DNA of 64,000 nt from Ceratothoa steindachneri (lineage: Eukaryota; Arthropoda; Malacostraca; Isopoda; Cymothoidae): contig OZ018317.1 in NCBI GenBank assembly GCA_963969495.1, forward strand, positions 221,394,235 to 221,458,234, in the 5' to 3' direction. Of the stretch, positions 23,214 through 33,960 are shown one piece after another. The translations under genes were made by a program, and so were the position numbers. The notes beneath the pieces were generated by a model. That model saw only the letters and a list, made by a program, of their open reading frames with translations. It was not told the DNA's origin and did no database searches. How positions within the stretch are numbered: position 1 is the first letter of the stretch; each line of letters opens with the position of its first letter.

Positions 23214-23836
23214 CAGCTTTTGCCCAGTCCCAAAAAAATTTGTCAGAGGAGAACTTTATTTGGACCTTGTCTTTATTTTCGCCATTGTCACACTAATCGC
23301 AGGTATATCTACAAATGAAAAGATGGCACTTAGATTAAAAAATAATCTCTACCAAATAATCATATGTTATTCTAAAATGATCCGCAGCCTTTACTAGAAT
23401 TCAAATAAAATGTAAATACTCTATAAACAGTAACCAGTTACAATAGTTACCAGAACTGGCAACACTAATGGAATATTGCCTTACACTGAGTAATGAGTAC
23501 TGTCTACTTGTAATTTTGGAGTTAGACCAAACTAAATTAAGGGTCATTTTTAACAGGTTTCCTACTTCTCATGTCTCTCTAATACATTTTTACATTTTTT
23601 TCGACAAATATCTTTCAGACTACATAAATGTATTGATGAAAGAAAACGGTAAATTTGATCTTGTATGGGTAACTAAAATAATAGTAAAATATAGTAAATG
23701 ACCCAGAACTAACAATATTTCAACTTCAAATTTATTTAAGTTAGATCATCACAATTTAACTTTACTGCCAAAAGTTTGTTCTTTTAACCAATATTGATCA
23801 TTTTAATACCCCTCATCACCAGTTTCATAAAATTCT

Positions 23837-23858
23837 AAAGTATGACCCGCCTTAATGT
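23837..23858 (-). repeat. Right TIR of 3.2-kb transposon
   Basis: Reverse complement of 20651-20672 with one mismatch. Confidence 0.7.
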
Positions 23859-24837
23859 AACATATTATTGGCCGCAACGGTAGCCACCGATGTTTTTTAC
23901 AAACTCATAAAACTGACTAAATTTTACTGTTGGCCAGAGGGTGGAACCACGAATAAAACACGACCCTACGTAATCACTTCGGCCATAAAATCGGATAACA
24001 CAACTATATCTCGTCCTTGATTTTTATTAGTCTATAATTTATGATATTTGCGGTTGTATTCCAATGTTTATTCCTAAGTTAATTTCTTGACAATCATTAA
24101 TTGTTTCATATGTTTTACTTACTCTTTACGGTATTGTCCATCGATTTGCAGTACATGTTCTGCATCATTTCTTGATAAGTCTGTGGAGCTCTTCAAGGGT
24201 CTGTATAATTATTATACGATCGCAAATCATTTTCTGCCGCTTTGCGAACAAGGACATAATGATAAAAGGATAATATTGGATAAAATAGAAGCACGCCATA
24301 TTGACTTGTAGATCATTTTCAATCATTTTTCATTCTTTTCAATAACGGCCTCATGCATATTTATCGGTTCCATGCCTTATACAGCACCCACTTGCGCCCT
24401 CGGAAGCAATTGTATTCACATTCGCTTCTTCTTACTTTTCCACACTTTATCACGAGTCATCACATAATTCTCCGTATCTACTTTTGACCACTTCAATGTT
24501 GTGTTAGTAATAAGTTAAATTTATGTGAAAAAGAATCATTCTTATAATTAAAAGTGAAGTTTATCGGAGTTGCGGGCAAGAAATTAGATATATTCATGAC
24601 ATATGAAAGAATATTTACTTTTTACTATTTTACAATCCTCAATAATGAGTGAAAGGTTACTACCCAAATTATGCGAGTTAAAATATACAGAAACAAGCCG
24701 CTGTTTTCTTCCTTAACAGGAAGAGCTTGGTTACACAGGCACCCCTGAGGGGGGTGGCCTACGGCCTTATTTGCTAATCTTAACCGCCTTTTTTAATCCC
24801 CTTTATAGACTCTTTATTTCAACACACTGAACACCCT
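23859..24837. other. AT-rich spacer
   Basis: No domain in the frame 24087-24311; no repeat recognised. Confidence 0.6.
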
Positions 24838-25074
24838 TTTCTTCTTCTTCTTCTTCTTCTTCTTCATCTTCATTTTCATTTTTATCTTCATCTTCATCTT
24901 TATCTTTATCTTTTTCCGTTTCTTTTTCTTTTTCTTTTCCTTTTTCCTTTTCCTTTTCTTTTCCTTTTTCTTTTTACTTTTCTTTTTCTTTTTCTTCATC
25001 TTCATCTTCTTCTTCTTCTTCTTCTTCTTCTTCTTCTTCTTCTTCTTCTTCTTCTTCTTCTTCTTCTTCTTTTT
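24838..25074. repeat. (TTC)n/(TTTTC)n compound microsatellite
   Basis: About 237 bp of TTC, TTCATC and CTTTTT units ending in a ~64-bp pure TTC run. The lysine-rich reading frame on the minus strand is a by-product. Confidence 0.95.
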
Positions 25075-25139
25075 CGGTCTGTGTCCTATGGCCTATCATG
25101 ATTCTTTTTTCTTTCTCCATCTAAATTTGATATAATAAT

Positions 25140-25390
25140 TTCCATGCCAAAAATTTAATAAATTTCCTGAACTTCACCATTTGTAATTCTTTTAGTTTTA
25201 AAAAAGTCACAAAAATTCGATACTTATATTTATTTCTGAACTTAATCATTTTATTTTTTTTATATTATAAAGGAATTATTAGAAATAACTTTGATAAAAA
25301 GATTAAATCTACTTAGGTGACAACCGAACTAAAAGAAAAAATCTTATTCAAACCTTCAAAAAATCTCGTTCTTAAAATATAGGGCTATGG
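25140..25390 (+). repeat. R2 repeat, copy 1
   Basis: Contains CTGAACTTCACCATTTGTAA, CAAAAATTCGATACTTATAT and AAAGGAATTATTAGAAATAA, shared in order with 29205-29475 and, inverted, with 30470-30800. AT-rich, non-coding. Confidence 0.75.
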
Positions 25391-25719
25391 ATGAATAGTC
25401 TTAGTTATTAATGATAGATACACCAAATGTATGGCTTCAGAGTTCTAATGCAGATCTTCATTCCTAAACATTTGATTAACTGGGTCAGTGACAAAACACT
25501 GTTCCTTTTCAAGTGACTTCGTCTCCAAAAACATCCTTGAAACTTTTCGTATAGGATCTGTCCCGAAGTTTAATATGAATCCTGGTTTGTTTTCCCTTCA
25601 CTCTTTTATTATTAAACTGATAAAATTTCCAGATAGCAAAACCTTTCTAGAATGAACTATGTCTCGGCCCTTGTTTTCTCCACTATATAAATGATTGCCT
25701 TGTATCTACTGTAGATTTC

Positions 25720-25788
25720 ATTCAGCTGAACGAGGTCTGTCTAATAAAGCCGAAAGCGTTTGAGATCATACTTTCATTCTCCTGGCCG

Positions 25789-25789
<1 letters not shown>
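25720..25789 (+). repeat. CGAAA/(TA)n terminal module, copy 2
   Basis: GCTGAACGAGG at 25725-25735, GCCGAAAGCG at 25749-25758, TCATTCTCCTGG at 25773, then the TA array. Confidence 0.55.

Positions 25790-25862
<73 letters not shown>
25790..25862. repeat. (TA)n microsatellite
   Basis: About 73 bp of TA. Confidence 0.95.
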
Positions 25863-25865
<3 letters not shown>

Positions 25866-27545
25866 GGAATCCTGATGAAAAATACGTATATATATACGGA
25901 TCGGATCGTTGTTGTTATGTGACTGCAGGCTTCGAAATTCGTGTCCATATTTTAAACTTTATCTGATTCGTTTCAAAATCGAGTTCTGAATTATGAGTTG
26001 GGCGCATTTAATTGCAATTATTTTCGTCTTTTGCTTGTTTCATAACATTGGACAGAGTTTTGTCTCTTTTTGCAAATGAATTTATCGCAGAGTGGGGTGG
26101 GGGAAGATAATGAGGTGTATTCGATATTGATTTTGGTGTGACATTCCAATTACCTAATAATAATAATAATAATAATATAATGCTAAAAAAAATTACCATG
26201 GACTCCCATGAAACATTTATAGATGTGTAATGGAAAAGTGAAAAAAAATCTAGACGGAGCAGGTTTGCTAATATTCATAGAACCAAGATAGATGGCGATC
26301 GACTCATGCCTTTAGGAGAAGAGAGACGATATATGGGGCGGGGCGCTGCTAGAAGTTTATAGGAGATCGGATTTTAGTCATTGGTTGTGTCGCCCTTGGG
26401 GCGAACTTCTTCCTGCCAAGGAGGAACCTTTTTTTTGCATTTATGCTTCCTCTTTGGCACCAGTCCTTACCATTCGCGATATCCTGTTATTATTCTCCTG
26501 TCTGTCTACCACCTCCTCTAAGACCGCTGTCCTCTCAGCCAGGGAGTGAGCTGACGGCAGTCCTCCAACTAATCCACCGCACGGGTTCAAATACCACCAG
26601 GGCCATCTGATGGTTGTTTGTGCGCTTTTACATGCTGACTTTTTATGTATTACGATGAATATGCACAAGCACGCTAAGTGTATGTTAGTGGTTTATGATG
26701 AATTGAATGCCTATTTATGTGGTATATATATGTCTATAACCTGCGTATGCATGTATTACATGTGCGTGTGTATCGAAGTACATATACATTACTCGGCGAG
26801 CTAAAAAGGATGTGTGTGTGCGTTTGAGAGAGAGGCAGGGAGATAGTAGGGGGTCAACTATGTGTGTACACGCACACGCGGCAATTTATGTGCGTCGCTT
26901 CTGTGAGCGCCTTCGCAGTCAATGGAGATTATTATCGCTCGCGATTTATCGCAGGGATGTCATCATTATGTATGGGATTATTCCCGTCATAATGATTATT
27001 CCTATTATATTATCGTCCTCCGTCTTGTAAAGATAATACCATTGTAGATTCCGGATCCCTTGGGGTGGGAAAAGCAAAGGGGGCTAAGTCCCCTAAATCA
27101 CGACCCCTTCTCCTGAATACATTAATCGAATCTGATTCTATATTTTAAAGAATTGGGAATATTCGTACGTCAAAAACAATCACTGTGCCGCAGAGGAAGA
27201 GAATTTTATAAGGACAAGAAGTTGAGAATTACTGAGATACAAACCCCGAGCTCTCATTTCTGTTATTCGTCCTTTGAACGCCGTAAGTAAATTCACTCTT
27301 CTCGCGAGCAGAGTCCAAATGAATGCAATTAACAGAGCCGGATGATGGTGATTCGCCAAGGTGCGACTCTGCGACACTTAAGGTCGTGGCTTTGAACTGT
27401 CGCCCAGGCATATAATATTACAACTTGAGGCATCAAACCGCAATAGACGTTATATAAGTGTTGTTTATATTGAAAGAATTCCTCAATGGATTTCCGAAGA
27501 ACTCCTGATAATTGCTATTGAGAATTTAAATAAACAATATAAGGA

Positions 27546-27548
<3 letters not shown>
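25863..27548. other. Spacer, no gene recognised
   Basis: Contains (ATA)6-like repeat at ~26156-26176 and TG/CG-rich patches at 26750-26890. The region 26480-26610 has a tRNA-like B box (GGTTCAAATACC at 26584) but no full tRNA fold. Confidence 0.5.

Positions 27549-27613
<65 letters not shown>
27549..27613. repeat. (TA)n microsatellite
   Basis: About 65 bp of TA, left of the second palindrome. Confidence 0.95.
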
Positions 27614-27615
<2 letters not shown>

Positions 27616-27640
27616 AATGGATTCATATATATACATATAC

Positions 27641-27760
27641 ATATATATGAAAATTAACCCACAGTAAAATGAAAAGATGAATTCAAGCACTTTCGAACTA
27701 TATTTGCAAATATAGTTCGAAAGTGCTTGGATTCATCTTTTCATTTTCCTGTGGGTGAAT

Positions 27761-27772
<12 letters not shown>
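27641..27772. repeat. Near-perfect palindrome, 66-bp arms, no spacer
   Basis: Centre between 27706 and 27707 (TATATTTGCAAATATA). Arms match at 63 of 66 positions. Each arm carries TTCGAAAGTGC, then TCATTTTCC, then GTGGGT, and runs into TA sequence. Same architecture as the 17.4-kb palindrome with different sequence. Confidence 0.95.

Positions 27773-27845
<73 letters not shown>
27765..27845. repeat. (TA)n microsatellite
   Basis: About 80 bp of TA, right of the second palindrome. Confidence 0.95.
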
Positions 27846-27851
<6 letters not shown>

Positions 27852-28595
27852 TTATTAGTATCATTCTGTTAAACTTTGAAGATCTTAATCAATATATTTT
27901 TTTCGAATTTCATGCTTCTACTTGGAAGTGATCCGACTCGACATACACTCAAGCCTTGTATGGGTAATTTTGTTCGACAAAAGATAAAGGAATTTTATCG
28001 ATTGCCATAGTTGATGCAACAGAAATGGCAAAAGATTGAGAAATTGTTCGTACAAATGATCTCAGGACTTCCGATACCCGAACACTCAGTGAAGTTGGGA
28101 GATTGCTCACCTTCCCCTGTTGAGAAAGCTTCGTTAAGGAGAGGGATCTTAGGATAAGGATTTTCACCTTCGTTGTTGTAAATACAAAGACTTTTGTTCG
28201 AAGTTGTCGCGCGGTGAGCTTTGGATACCTCACCACTTTGAAGGAGGTGTTTCTCTTTGTTGTCATTATGAACGGTTGTTTCTCTCTTTCTTTGTCTCTA
28301 TTTTCTGTATGGAGTTGTTTTTTTCTCTTTATTGTCTAGGCCGGATTAAATGTCCGATCCAAAATACCGATGTCTAAGATACGGCTTTTGCATCGTGGAT
28401 TGAGACGGTCATTGATAAGGTAGAGAGAAAATGTCATTGGATTGAGAGGGACATTGAGACAAATGGACTCAAAGTCCATTGGAGAGTTCTGGCAGGGACT
28501 GGTACTAGGAATGGGAGCCACACTTGGAAGGAGAAAATATCCAAGACGTGGACTTGGGAAGTTAAATGTGAATAGCAATATTTGCAAAAGATAAT
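27846..28595. other. Spacer, nothing recognised
   Basis: Frames 27949-28266 and 28336-28587 (-) show no domain. Confidence 0.5.
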
Positions 28596-29205
28596 TATTT
28601 TTTACGCAGTTTTAGAAGGAAGTTTCAAGGGTTTTGTGCCTTTTTGTCGGATTGTAAGTTTTTTTGACGATTTACGGAGTTAAGGAGTTTTTGAAGGAGT
28701 TTTAGGGGTATTTCCAAAGAGTTTTGAGGAATCTCTAAAATTATTATTAAGGAACGATTCCATTAGTTTTTTGAGGATTTCCAAGTAGTTTTTAGGACCG
28801 TTTAAAAGAAATTTAAAGACCCTCTTCTATGAGGTTTAAGGGATCATTCTAAAAAGATTTAAGGACACTTTCCACGGAGTTCTAGGGAGTTTCGTCTAAA
28901 AAAATTTAATAGCATTTCTTAGACGTTTTAGGGAACATTTTCAATAAGGCTTAAAGTATAATTCCAGGTATTTTCAGGAGTCCTTTCAAGAATTTTTAAA
29001 TAATATTTTAAAGGAGTTTTAGAAAGGCTTTCCAGGAATTTGAAGGAGTGTTTTTATTCATTTTCAGGATTTAAGAGAGTTTTCAAGGATTTTAGGAAAA
29101 CATTGTAAAGAGTTATGAGGAATTTAGGCAGGGAAGTGTTTCAATGTTTTTAAAAGACTTGTCTAGGAGTATAATGAGCATTTAAAGGAGTTTTAGTGAT
29201 TCTTT
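28596..29205. repeat. Degenerate minisatellite (GGAGTTTTAAGGA-like unit)
   Basis: About 600 bp built from variants of AAGGAGTTTTAGGGG, AAAGAGTTTTGAGGA and AAAGGAGTTTTAGAAAGG, spaced roughly 30-45 bp, with ATTTCCAA-type linkers. Confidence 0.65.
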
Positions 29206-29475
29206 CCAAAGAATTTTCTGAACTTCACCAATTATAATAATTTTAAAAAGGAACTCTAAACTAAATTTTCTGAACTTCACCATTTGCAATTCTTGGGGTT
29301 TTAAAAAATTCACAAAATTTCGATACTTATATTTATTTCTGAACTTCATTATTTTGTTTTTTGATATTATAAAAGAATTATTTGAAATAACTTCAATAAA
29401 AAAAACACAAGTCATAACCAAATTAAGATGAAATTATTATTCAAATACTCAAATAAATTCCCTTCTTAAATTATA
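29206..29475 (+). repeat. R2 repeat, copy 2
   Basis: TTTCTGAACTTCACCA occurs at ~29215 and ~29268 and as TTTCTGAACTTCATTA at ~29336, so the repeat has an internal ~50-70-bp periodicity. Homologous to 25140-25390 and inverted to 30470-30800. Confidence 0.75.
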
Positions 29476-29732
29476 GAGTTAGTGATGATGATGATGATGA
29501 CGATGAAGACAGGTTTATTGGGTTTTTTTCCCCTCTTAATTTAAATTAGTTAGTAACTGAAAAAATTACTTAAATTTCATATGTAGGATTATGAGTTTAA
29601 TATGTATATTGAACTATTTAAAAATATATATATTATTAAACGATATACTAAGCACTATTGACTTTTTTATTTAGTTAAGTAGGAGGGGAACCGACGACAA
29701 ATCACTATTTAAGTGTGGGTGGAGCTGTTTTC
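29476..29732. other. AT-rich spacer between R2 and Penelope-like relic D
   Basis: GATGATGATGATGATGACGA short repeat at ~29484; otherwise nothing. Confidence 0.5.
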
Positions 29733-30300
29733 TATTTAATGTTTCCAAGATTCAAAGTGTATTTGGCATTTATGTGAATTTAAAATTTCGAAATCTTCTA
29801 TCGAGATATCACTTTTACATTTTATTTTTTGACCTATGATCGCTGAACTTTCTTTAGTTTGAAGTCTTTTGCCAGTTCGATTACTTATGCCCAAATGAGA
29901 CGAGAATCTTGCCTTAAGAGTTCTCACGGAGCTTCCAATGTATTTGCCATGGGAACACTCAGGACATTTAAATAAGTATATTATTGAACTCCTAAAACTC
30001 TTTGGAACCGGATCCTTTATTTTAAAGAAAGATTTAATATTTATTTTGTTTATAAAGGCAATTTGAAAGTTTATTTGACAAAAATATTTCTTTAACAATG
30101 CGTGTAATTTTCGGCTAAGGATTTTATTATAAATACCCAACTCTGGCATAATCAAGTACTGTCTGTCTTTTGCCACCGTTACTTCCGGGTGACAAGGTTG
30201 GTAAACTCCACTTAAAAATGTACGGATTGATTTTTCAACAATATTTAAAGGAAATCCATTTCTTAAAAAAAGGATTTGAGGTTTAGGAATTCTTCATCTA
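29733..30300 (-). pseudogene. Penelope-like GIY-YIG C-terminus, relic D
   Basis: Minus-strand frame from ~30300: NGFPLNIVEKSIRTFLSGVY, then LIMPELGIYNKILSRKLHAL, KDPVPKSFRSSIIYLFKCPE and GKYIGSSVRTLKARFSSHLG, then ISNRTGKRLQ and FEILNSHKC, with a stop near 29733. It shows the lining strand (xSSIIYxFxC), the YIGSxxRxLxxR nuclease core and the HxGISxRTG line of one Penelope-like subfamily. The RT domain is missing. The 146-codon end is open but has no RT to serve. Confidence 0.85.
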
Positions 30301-30469
30301 TAAGAATAAAAAATGAACAAAGATTTTATGCGCGGTGAATAAGGGTCTTAATGGAAAAGATTTTATATTTCAAATCTCAGCTACTAAAAAGGTTAAAAAC
30401 TAACATCGTATTATAGGGTTTCCTGCAAACTGATATTTGTAACTATTTTGATTTTTTCACTAACTATAA
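30301..30469. other. Spacer upstream of relic D
   Basis: Probably decayed Penelope-like sequence; no motif. Confidence 0.4.
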
Positions 30470-30800
30470 TTTAAGAAGGATATTTTTTTGAGTATTTAAA
30501 TAATAATTTCATCTTAGTTTGGTTATGACTTATGCTTTTTCTATCAAAGTTATTTCGAATAATTATTTTATAATATAAAAAACAAAATGGTGAAGTTAGA
30601 GAAATAAATATAAGTATTGAAATTTTGTGAATCTTTTAAAACATAAAGAACTATAAATGGTAAAGTTTAGAATATTTATTTTTATATATCTTCTATTCTT
30701 CTATAACTATATTTTAGCAACGTGATATTTTGAAAGTGGGTAAATTTAGTTTAGAGTTCCTTTTGAAAATTATTATAATTGGCGAAGTTCAGAAAATTTA
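30470..30800 (-). repeat. R2 repeat, copy 3 (inverted)
   Basis: Reverse complement of the R2 blocks, including GAACTTCGCCAATTATAATA and CATTTTGTTTTTTATATT. With copy 2 it brackets Penelope-like relic D as an inverted pair. Confidence 0.75.
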
Positions 30801-31019
30801 TAAAAATTTAACCATGGCTGCTCTTTTTTATATTTTAAATTTTAATCTTAGTAGCGAAGCGCAAGCTCCCCCCTTCGGGGGGGTGTGGTGAAGCCATTGT
30901 CTGGTTTTACTATAAATCTAAACTTAATTATTTAAACTCTATTTTTTTTAAATTCAAAGTTAAAACTATCAATTTTATATTTATACCTTTTGAATTGTGA
31001 TTTAGTATATATTTTATAG

Positions 31020-31117
31020 GCCTAAAAAGATGACCGTATTATGTTCGAAACGTCACCACTAAATAAATAAAAAATGTCAGCAGCAATTTTCCTTGCCTTT
31101 GGATTTCTGTTGAAAAT

Positions 31118-31120
<3 letters not shown>
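31020..31120 (+). repeat. CGAAA/(TA)n terminal module, copy 3
   Basis: AGATGACCGTATTATGTTCG then AAAC (CGAAAC at 31046), GCAATTTTCCTTG at ~31082, then TA array. Confidence 0.55.

Positions 31121-31211
<91 letters not shown>
31121..31211. repeat. (TA)n microsatellite
   Basis: 91 bp of TA. Confidence 0.95.
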
Positions 31212-31214
<3 letters not shown>

Positions 31215-33149
31215 TGGAAGATGTTTCTTCTCACGAAGGATAGTTTAATTTTCAGGATAAACCTAAGAACCAGAAATAGAGGGGGTATTCATAACTTACA
31301 TCGATTTTACATATATATCCGCGCTTTAGTATGTAAGTATGTTCGTTTTTATTCCCCAAAATGTCTCTGTATAGTGTCACATTCTTTAGAAGCTCATAAA
31401 AGTTATCCGAATGCGATCTGTGTGCAACTTCTCAACATTTTACCTCGTCTTCTCACCTCACCAATACCCCCAACTCCTAATGACATTCCGCCATTGTGCC
31501 CAAATGCCCAACAAGCGAGAACATCAGGCGACAACCGGCGACAACCGGCGACAGAGAGCACGACATCGCATTGTTGTCACCACTGTTATCTGTGGCGGAC
31601 AGGTAGCGGCAGCCATCTTGACTGCGCAAACGACGTGCCAAGAAGGAGTTAAGCGCAGCTCTCTGGAAAGCGACAAAGGAGACCCATTTGTCGTGTCGTT
31701 TGCACTGGGGCGGCGTTGGGGACAGATCTCCGGCCAATTCAACAGCGAGATAAGGTCAGGAAGAAGCTGGTGACAACGTTTTGTTCACAAAAGATGATGT
31801 GACGATAAGTTCCAGCCACACGAAATCAACTCTCGCGTGACATCTTTTTTTAAGGGGGGGTGGGGGTGGAGCGACTCTTCTCCACCCTTTGGTCTTTATT
31901 GGTTATAAATGGATGGAAGACTTTATTATAAAGAAACATGAACAATATATTTATTAGGGTCTCGTGCCCATTCTTCTTTGTACGTGTGTGTTTGTGTGCA
32001 AATGAGAATGTGAGTTTAAGAAGGTGAGTTGGTGAGAGTGATGCAGAGGTGGACAAGAGATAAAGGAAATTATTGATCCATAATCGTGCAGCGACACTAG
32101 TCCTCGGTCGCTTGCTATTCATTCGCTCCTTTGTATTCGAGAATATATCGGCGGCCCAGTCATAACTCCGGCTTATACCTCTTTACTAAACATGTCACTG
32201 CTGGTAGGATACTCCAAGGGAGACAGAACTGAGGCGATGGGAATCCTTTAACCGCCTTAAAAACCTCCCCCGTGACGTCCCCCATTCCACTGCTACAATA
32301 CAGTGACCCGAAATACAAACGTAAAAACCCCCGCTGAAGGTAGAGAACCCAACCTTTCTCTATTCCGATGTCATTACCTTGAATTTACGAGGTAATTGTA
32401 CAACCCCGGGATTCAGCGGGAGAGCTCGGGATGTTTGTCCCAATCAGGTGGTGATTCGAGAGCTGAATACAGAATACGAACGAGTCGTGGCTTCAAACGA
32501 CAAGGATCCTTACTGATTTGTAGTCCTCAGGATCCTGCCGTCCTACCGTTTAGAATTGACCTCATCGGGTCATTAATTATGGAAATGAATCGGAGGGGGG
32601 ATTGGGCGATCCTGCGACCTGACCATCCGTTCCAATGACCAGGGTCTCCATGGGAATTTAAGTCCATGTAGAAGATGCACGATGAGCCGGGGATAAGGGG
32701 ATACATGTAGATGTATGTACAAATATCTGTTGTGCATTCGCGCTTTTGTGTACGCCGATGTGAATCATCTCTTATTGTAATGTCATTTCATAAGGTCGTG
32801 ATCATCCATTGATCTCCATGGAGACGCGTTGTTAAAGACATGTTATCAGGTACCCACCTCTTCTCCCTCTTCCACCCCGCTGGTTACCAGATGTCCCCCG
32901 CCGGGAAGGAGGGGGGGTCCTCATTCCTCCCCTGTTATTGGGGTTGAACAACTCTAGAAACCCGTAAAGTGGACAAACGCCTCTCGAAGCAGGTCCCCAT
33001 CGAGGGGATGCCTGGTTAGATCCACTCCCCACCGACCCTGCGGGCGACATGGATGTGTAACCCGGATTTATGGTCCGGGCGCCGACCGAACTGGGTTTCG
33101 GGGCGAGGTTGATGACGTCATCGGTGGATGTGGTGCAGTGCCAATTGGG
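31212..33149. other. Long non-coding stretch, no gene recognised
   Basis: Contains a short tandem GCGACAACCG (31531-31552). Frames at 31074-31652, 31411-31773 and 31850-32122 have no domain. Confidence 0.5.
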
Positions 33150-33960
33150 TCGGATCGAGGGAGATCTTGAAGGAGTACTCAAAGGAGGGCTCCAAGGAGG
33201 ATTAGAAGGAGAACTTGAAGGAACACTTGAAAGAGAATTTGAATTATGACTTGAAAAAGGAGTAGTTAACGAAGGAATTGAAGGACTTGAAGAAAGACTC
33301 GAAGGAGTAGTTGACGAAGGAATTGAAGGATTTGAAGGAAGACTCAAAGGAGTAGTTTACGAAGGAATCGAGAGACTTTAAGGAAGATTCAAAGTAAAAC
33401 TCGAAGGAGTATTCGATTATGGACTGGGAGGAGGGCTCGAAGAAAGACTCGAAGGATGACCCTTAAGGTGGACTTTAGGAAGGTCTTAGAAGAGGATTCA
33501 AGAAAAGATTCAAAGGAAGATGGAAAACGGACTTTAAGTAGAATTCATAGAAAATCTAGAAGGAGGAGTCTAAGGAGGATTTTAAGAGAAATAAAGAAAG
33601 ACTCCAAGGAGTACTCGTAGAATAGCTTGAAGCAGTACTCGAAGAAGGACTTGAATGAATATTCGAACAAGAAGTTGAAGGATAATTTAGTAGAAGTAGA
33701 AGTAGTTAAGGAAGAATCTAAGAAAGACTTGAAGGGGGACTCGAATGAAGACTTTAAGGAGGATACGAATAAGAACTTGAAACAGGACTTGAAGTAGGAC
33801 TTGAAGATTTTGAAACATAGCTTGAAGGAGGGCTCAAATAAAGAGTAAAAAAGGAGAACAAGGAAGAATCCAAAGCGTATTCGAAGAAAGACTTGAAAGA
33901 CGACTCGAAGGGTGATGTGAATCTCAAGAAGGATCAGTAATAATCCTTCCACTTTAGGGT
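33150..33960. repeat. Degenerate minisatellite (GAAGGAGGACTT-like unit)
   Basis: About 800 bp of variants of GACTTGAAGGAG, GACTCGAAGGAGTAGTTGAC and GAAGGAATTGAAGGA, spaced at 12-18 bp. The Ser/Pro-rich minus-strand frame at 32832-33347 is partly a translation of this repeat. Confidence 0.75.

Larger units (their letters stand above)
20651..23858 (-). mobile_element. TIR DNA transposon, ~3.2 kb, superfamily unresolved
   Basis: The 22-bp ends 20651-20672 (ACATTAGGGCGGGTCATACT plus TT) and 23837-23858 are inverted repeats with one mismatch. They enclose one minus-strand transposase-like gene. The flank-side bases read TTAG on the left and TTAA on the right, compatible with a TTAA-type 4-bp target duplication, but the true end could lie a few bases in or out. 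The element is decayed. Confidence 0.65.

Noticed and set aside
24814..25005. Lysine-rich 63-codon protein
   Set aside because: Translation of a TTC/TTTTC simple repeat.
26480..26610. tRNA-derived SINE or tRNA gene
   Set aside because: GGTTCAAATACC resembles a B box, but a proper A box, acceptor stem and anticodon arm could not be laid out, and no second copy was seen.
31074..31773. Host exon candidate after the 31.1-kb TA array
   Set aside because: Frame begins inside TA repeat, residues match no domain, and overlapping frames are equally open.
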